From positions 1 through 21,959 of the forward strand of contig NW_026570662.1 in NCBI RefSeq assembly GCF_019649055.1: 21,959 bases of DNA. The letters run 5' to 3'. Under the pieces are notes generated by a model that did no database searches, had not been told where the DNA came from, and worked only from the letters and a program-made list of their open reading frames with translations. The stretch is from Paramacrobiotus metropolitanus. Lineage: Eukaryota; Tardigrada; Eutardigrada; Parachela; Macrobiotidae. The position numbers were made by a program, and so were the translations under genes. Position 1 is the first letter of the stretch, and each line of letters opens with the position of its first letter. Positions 17,715-21,959 of this stretch are shown piece after piece.

Positions 17715-18345
17715 CTAGTTGAGAAAATAGTGAAGTTCTTCTGGATTTCTGACCATCTCTTCAAGCAATCCTGGTGTGAAGAAATCGATGTTTCCTTTAT
17801 TAGTTGTTATTCCCTTTGCCTTGAAGGCTGACATTCCTTTCTCGGTACGGTATGCGTACATTTTCGGTCGCAACAGACGAACAAAGTGATTCTGTCATGA
17901 TCGATCTCCGATCTAAACTCTCCTAAGCATTCGCCCACGGGAAGGCTCGGCAGACCGGGTCCTGCCAGCGCAATCAGACAATCAGTTTCAACATACAACA
18001 GGCGTTCGATGCCTACAAAGGTCATGCCAGCATATAGCTCCAGACGCGCGTAACTAGCGAAAAAACCGGCGATGATTACATTTGCGCGCAAATCAGTTCC
18101 GTCCAAGTCGCCTGACTTGGTGCTCTGCCCCTGTAGAACATCCTCGTTAACAACATCAATGTAGTTAACTGTATATTTTCCAGAGTAGAAAAATTCATTG
18201 AACTGCTTAACGCTTTTGATATTCAAAACTCGGTTTGTTTTCTTTGGTTGCCGCCTGCTCCATAATGTATTGAGCATGAGTTTCAAGAGAAGGCGTCGTG
18301 TGGGATTGAATTCCACCTTCACCGGGTCGACAACAACGAATTTAA
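17715..18345 (-). pseudogene. Degenerate protein-primed family-B DNA polymerase (Maverick/Polinton or related viral type), C-terminal palm and thumb
   Basis: The minus-strand frame starts in the palm with NPTRRLLLKLMLNTLW, matching polymerase motif B (K...NS.(Y/W)G) of the DNA_pol_B_2 family. About 55 residues on comes TDLRANVIIAGFFASYARLELY, the helix before motif C, and then LLYVETDCLI where an active enzyme has YxDTDS. PVGECLGEFRSEID follows as in the family. Near 17880 the frame shifts: the downstream phase reads RPKMYAYRTEKG (the K-Y motif region) and runs to a TAG at 17715. Upstream, FVVVDPVKVEFN joins the front. Such enzymes copy linear DNA from a protein primer. Here both catalytic Asp/Ser of motif C are altered (D to E, S to C) and motif B lacks its Gly, so it is not functional. 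No Polinton integrase, ATPase or capsid gene was found beside it. Exonuclease and N-terminal domains are missing. Confidence 0.75.
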
Positions 18346-18866
18346 GTATCCGGAACAGCTTCTAACAGAACACAGTAAGGAACTTTTGAAAGAAAGTAAC
18401 TGTATGAAACCAAAATGTGTGAAAAAAAACGTCTGGGCTGCCGTCTCTTGGTGGCTGGCCGTGTTGCACAGGCACGGTCACAGATAAGGAGCTCTGTTAG
18501 CCCTTGCTCGGGTGCATCGAGCTCATTGACCTCCTCCTCGTATATATGCCATAGCAACAGCGGTGAAACACCGGCTGTCTTGGACGGTAGATGTGCGCTT
18601 CGGACTTTGGACTGCAAAAGATTTCCATGGCATACCGGTATATGGCATTTGACGCGCTAACTCGCTACTTTACATTGCGGGTTCTGTCCATTCTATCTGT
18701 GCAACTGGTCATTTCTTTGATTCACTCTTAGTCAGCTCAGTTGATCGATCACGCTTTCGCAATTAATAAAATATTTTATCAAAACCGTAACCTGTGAAAC
18801 TTTTTCTTCTCTAAAGTTTTCCCCTTTTTTACATTTTTTCTCATCACGCAAGCGTTTGCTAATTAT
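18346..18866. other. No recognisable gene
   Basis: Overlapping open frames on both strands at 18342-18660 have no motif, although the minus one is where the polymerase fingers should lie if the relic were longer. The remainder is AT-rich, with AATAAA near 18766. Confidence 0.4.
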
Positions 18867-18894
18867 CAAAGATTTCGTCTCATCAAAATCTTTG
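18867..18894. repeat. 9-bp hairpin abutting the retrotransposon end
   Basis: caaagattt (18867-18875) and aaatctttg (18886-18894) pair perfectly around a 10-base loop. The hairpin ends at the base before the 163-bp terminal repeat begins. Confidence 0.6.
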
Positions 18895-19057
18895 TTAAAT
18901 TCTTGTGGAAATTCTATCGGAGTGCGCGACGAAGGTAGATTGGGCGTTTGCGGGTAGAGCAGGTCGACGGAGCGGCGGCATACACGAAATCGAAGGTGCA
19001 GGTGATGACCTCACCGGTTCGAGTTTCCGGTATCCCCACATCCGCCCGACTGCCCCC
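18895..19057 (-). repeat. Split direct repeat B2 (163 bp)
   Basis: Identical base for base, by eye, to 19354-19516. It marks the 3' terminus of the element. It contains a ggttcgagttt word resembling a pol III B box on the plus strand; this is probably coincidence. Confidence 0.85.
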
Positions 19058-19353
19058 GTTTAATACGTATTGAACAACAGAGCAGTTGCGAAACAATAAA
19101 CACCATTATGTGCCGCCATGCAGGGTGGGCGGGTGGTAAAGAAAACAGCACAGAAATGAGCGCTCTTTTAGAAAACTAACAAGTCAGCACGACTGCTCGG
19201 GACAAAATGTAAAACTGGAGCAGGCCGTCTGCAAAGTCGGCGGCAACTGGAACACATTTCCGGCGCCGACAAAGAAAGTGGGCTGGGCCCCACGTAACAA
19301 AGCATACAGGAATTTGCCACAAATTTAACTACACTTAGCTCGCTAACTGTTCT
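19058..19353 (-). repeat. Spacer A2 between the two B repeats (296 bp)
   Basis: Non-coding. By the split-repeat model it should be a copy of A1 at the 5' end of the element, beyond the right edge of the window. It contains an aatacgtatt palindrome at its right-hand (minus-strand downstream) side, next to B2. Confidence 0.6.
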
Positions 19354-19516
19354 TTAAATTCTTGTGGAAATTCTATCGGAGTGCGCGACGAAGGTAGATT
19401 GGGCGTTTGCGGGTAGAGCAGGTCGACGGAGCGGCGGCATACACGAAATCGAAGGTGCAGGTGATGACCTCACCGGTTCGAGTTTCCGGTATCCCCACAT
19501 CCGCCCGACTGCCCCC
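19354..19516 (-). repeat. Split direct repeat B1 (163 bp)
   Basis: Starts eight bases after the recombinase stop codon (minus sense) and is identical to B2. Offset between the copies is 459 bp throughout, with no indel. Confidence 0.85.
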
Positions 19517-19523
19517 AAACAAT

Positions 19524-20451
19524 CTATCCGGTCTGGTAGGGATTTACCGCGACGGGTGGTCCGGAGCGGCGAATGTATCGGGCGAACAGTTACTGCGCCA
19601 GCGTCCGGCCTCTTGAATCGTGCGATCCGGAACATTGTTGGCTGCAGCCGTGGTTGCCGCACCAATTCTGAAGCTGTGCGTGGTGATCCGCTCTCTGTCC
19701 GGGTGGCCTTTGAGAAGACGGCGGAGACATCTCTCGACTGGCTCTCGTGACGAACTTCCCATCCTCGCGCTGCAACAGCGGCAGCTCGTTCGCAGGTTCG
19801 GATACCCGAGCACGGTAGTTACGGTATGCCTGCACGGGACAGACCGAGCGTCCGGTCGCCGCCAGCGCTACGCTACTACCACGACCAGTCTGGTCCGTTT
19901 TCGTTAACTTGAGTTGACGGTGAGGTGGTGACCGCCGTCCACTATGTCGCTCCATGTCAACGTTCGACGAACATCGAAGCGGCGCGTGCCTGGGGCTGTT
20001 ACTTCGCTGATGCGGAAGAAGCCAAAGAATAAAAACGTAAATGTCATCCAGTATAGGGATTGTTCGTAGTCTGACATTCCGATTGTCCGCAGAGCGTCCT
20101 TTAAATATCGCATGTGGTTCAGCGTCACGGGGAGACGTCGGTCTTTCTGCGGAGCCGCTAAGCGGCGATATCCTTCCAGTGCTCTTTGCACCGTGTCATT
20201 GTCCGTGTGGCACGCTACGTCGGCTTCTCGATGACGATTTTGATGCCAGCTAGGTACACGGCAGCGGTGCGGAAGCATTTACCGTCGGCGTATAGCTTGG
20301 CGACAAATTCAGCAACAGTGGTCGGTGTCGCAGGCAGGCTGGCCAGCGCTCTCTTCACAAAACTGCTTAAATTGGCAGAATGCTGCGTTATAGGTCGATC
20401 TGGTGGTGTCCGCAATGTGAGCTTGCAGCAGCTCATTCAGTTTTGAGGATC
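19524..20451 (-). pseudogene. Retrotransposon tyrosine recombinase (integrase)
   Basis: The N-terminal SAM-like core-binding domain reads ELLQAHIADTTRSTYNAAF in one phase and, after a shift, FRTAAVYLAGIKIVIEK in another. The catalytic domain has FGFFRISEVT with the first catalytic Arg (about 20013), then LKLTKTDQTGRG, then THSFRIGAATTAA (His about 19677, Arg about 19668) and GRWRSN. The nucleophilic Tyr (codon at 19575-19577, context ARYIRR) is present but in a different phase from the HxxR box, so one base is missing just before it; the Tyr frame closes with TAG at 19524. At least four phase changes occur across about 930 bp, with few genuine stop substitutions. Its role is integration of the circular DNA copy. 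All five residue positions of the R-H-R-(H/W)-Y set are still in the DNA. Confidence 0.85.
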
Positions 20452-21030
20452 TCAATACGCTGCCTCGAGATCCGGAAATAAGTCGGGGCAGTCCACTGGG
20501 AGCAGCTCCGCTTGTGGTGCCAGTCGTCGAAAACGGCTTTGCTGGAAACGAGACAACGCATCAGCTAGTTCGTTGTTAACACCAGCTATGTGTTTAAGAG
20601 TCAGCGTCATGCCGGCGGTTGCTGCTGCTTTAACTAGACGCCGCATAATGTCCAGCACACCGCGGTTTGTGGATCTCAGGTTCGCCCATGCATGTGTTGC
20701 GCCTTCGTTGTCGCAGTGAAAAACAACTTTCCTGCCCGTCAGCTTCTCCCCCAAACAATAACAGAAAGCAGTATCGGCACCATTTCCAAATATTCAATGC
20801 ACGGTTTTAGTTTAACCACCCACGGCGGCCAGCGCTTCTGAAACCATGATCCTTGGAAAAATGCACCGAGACCATGAGTTGCGGAGGCGTCCGTATAAAG
20901 GTGGAGCACGTCCGACCGCGTCCAGTCTGGCTGTAAAACGGAGCAGTGCCGTTCCAAGCTGGCAAAAATTCCTCTCCACCAGTCCAGATCTTTATGAAAA
21001 TCAACGTTCATGGGAGAATTAGCTTGTCTT
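20452..21030 (-). pseudogene. Retrotransposon RNase H domain
   Basis: It follows RT on the same strand. LHLYTDASATHGLGAFF carries the first catalytic Asp (about 20891). IEYLEMVPILLSVIVWG carries the Glu helix. After a phase change, KVVFHCDNEGATHAW gives the second Asp (about 20712) and HIAGVNNELADALSR the last Asp. This is the form of RNase H found in DIRS/Ngaro elements. The last phase ends at TGA 20452-20454, and the recombinase begins within about 20 bases in another phase, so in the intact element RT-RH-YR is likely one ORF or tightly overlapping ORFs. Confidence 0.85.
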
Positions 21031-21959
21031 TTCGGTGCTCGGATAACAACGAAATCATCCGACGCGTGAAAAGACGACTAGCAGCACGCATTTGGATGCG
21101 AACCGCAAGACTCCCAGTAGGCTTTGGAGCTGTGTTCGTGAGGAGAAACGTTGCACCCTCCACTCGTCAAGAACAGCTTGTATTTCTGCTTGCTTACCGG
21201 CTGGGAGGCTAAGAGTTTGTTTCACGCTGTCAACAAGAATGCCCAAGAATACCAGCTGAGTCGCGGGTCCTTCGGTTTTGTCTTCCGCCAATGGGACCCC
21301 GAGCTCACTGCATATTTCGGACATGGTGCATGAAATCACTGCACTGTGTACTGCCAGGTTTTCCCACAAAGAAATAATCGTCTACATAGTGAAGCATTGA
21401 CGTCAGTCCACTTCGGGTTCGCACCGCCCAGTCAACTGCCTTTGCGAATTGCTCGAACACATATGGCGATGACCGCAAGCCAAACGGGAGTACTACGTCA
21501 AAATAGTACTTACCATCCCAACTGTATCCGAGCAGATTCCAAAGTCGCGATGCACCGGGATCAGACGAAAGGCAGACTTTATATCCATTTTGCCATGAGA
21601 GCACCCCGGCCTAGACTCGTCAGGATTGCAACTGCATCGTCAATGGAGCAGTACTCCAGTGGTAGCCGGTCACCGTCAATGGCATCATTTACACTGTCAC
21701 CAATCGGTTGGGATAGGTCCATAATTACTGATTGTACCATCTTTTTTTCAGCCGAGCGCCGAGCGAGTTAACAACGAAATCTGCTAACGGTGGTGATCCG
21801 AACGGCCCGATGCTGTGACCTTTCGCTACTTCCTTTCGATGTACTCTGTTACGGCTTTGTGGTGATTTTTTGCTGTTGTTGCATTCGGCGTATATCGGCA
21901 TTTTGAGGCCCGTTATGGAATATTTGCGCGCCGTGCGCCAGAGCATCCGTTATGAACGA
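21031..21959 (-). pseudogene. Retrotransposon reverse transcriptase
   Basis: From the window edge: LAHGAQIFHNGPQNADIRR, then KEVAKGHSIGPFGSPPLADF (RT entry region), LKK followed by DGTI in the next phase, VIMDLSQPIGDSVNDAI, and LPLEYCSIDDAVAI. The motif A region (K-M-D-I-K-S-A-F) is readable only across a shift. LLGYSWDGKYYFDVVLPFGL, SSPYVFEQFAKAVDW and MLHYVDDYFFVG follow (catalytic YVDD about 21376-21387). The thumb (LGVPLAEDKTEGPATQLVF, LGILVDSVKQ) is in another phase. All hallmark motifs are intact at residue level, but six or more one-base shifts break it, one at an A-run (ctgaaaaaaaga). The N-terminus continues past the window. Confidence 0.85.

Larger units (their letters stand above)
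18895..21959 (-). mobile_element. Tyrosine-recombinase retrotransposon, DIRS superfamily (Ngaro-like), 3' part
   Basis: Read on the minus strand the order is RT, RNase H, tyrosine recombinase, then repeat B1, spacer A2 and repeat B2. That split-direct-repeat ending is specific to the PAT/Ngaro type of YR retroelement. RNase H is followed directly by the recombinase with no room for the methyltransferase-like domain of DIRS1/PAT, which points to Ngaro. These elements reverse-transcribe, form a circle and integrate by tyrosine recombination, leaving no target duplication. Gag, the 5' end and repeat A1 are outside the window. Coding parts are broken by many one-base shifts. The inner boundary of the insertion is at 18894/18895. 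Confidence 0.85.

Noticed and set aside
17407-17718. Pro/Arg-rich 103-codon plus frame after the LTR as gag
   Set aside because: Created by the C run and gcc repeats; no capsid or zinc-knuckle motif.
19010-19025. Pol III B-box-like ggttcgagttt inside the B repeats, suggesting a tRNA or SINE
   Set aside because: Last two bases do not fit, no A box at proper distance, no cloverleaf.
1-21959. CRISPR array, bacterial operon, rRNA or tRNA genes
   Set aside because: No regularly spaced repeats, no cloverleaf or rRNA core sequence, and introns plus retroelements show eukaryotic DNA.

Overview
This window looks like nuclear DNA of a multicellular eukaryote, most likely an invertebrate animal. There are no bacterial operons or ribosome-binding sites. 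Coding signal is sparse and broken. There are introns with a metazoan-type branch point (tgctaac followed by a pyrimidine-rich tract and cag/tag), AATAAA signals, and relics of several animal transposon classes. Lineage cannot be fixed further by eye. Protein identities rest on motif recognition alone; no search was run.

Layout. Positions 1-10.4 kb are mostly AT-rich sequence without long genes. They hold a near-perfect hairpin at the left edge, a small candidate secreted protein (2867), a few possible single exons (3489, 4690, 6135), and scattered Ty3/Gypsy fragments: an RT N-terminus near 762, a DTG protease near 6.4 kb, an RNase H on the minus strand at 8.6-8.9 kb and an RNase H start near 9.5 kb.

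Positions 10.5-13.6 kb are the most gene-like part. A minus-strand gene (10474-11473) carries two frameshifts and one stop. A plus-strand gene (11496-12122) encodes a signal peptide, a leucine-rich-repeat ectodomain, one membrane helix and a short tail in one unbroken frame, but with four in-frame stops. A plus-strand two-exon gene (from 12500) encodes an acidic protein; its 3' part shares a block with the minus-strand gene. A 279-bp MITE-like inverted-repeat element follows at 13784-14062.

Positions 14.7-18.3 kb are a graveyard: an OTU-like fragment (15.1-15.35 kb), a second Gypsy-type protease with DTG changed to DNG (16.2 kb), a probable LTR with primer-binding site (17110-17399), and a degenerate protein-primed family-B DNA polymerase of Maverick/Polinton or related viral type (17715-18345, minus).

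Positions 18895-21959 hold the 3' part of a tyrosine-recombinase retrotransposon (DIRS superfamily, Ngaro-like) on the minus strand: RT, RNase H, tyrosine recombinase, then a B1-A2-B2 split-direct-repeat end. B1 and B2 are 163 bp and identical, so the insertion should be young, yet its ORFs are broken by many one-base shifts. The 5' end, with the expected A1 repeat and gag, lies beyond the right edge.
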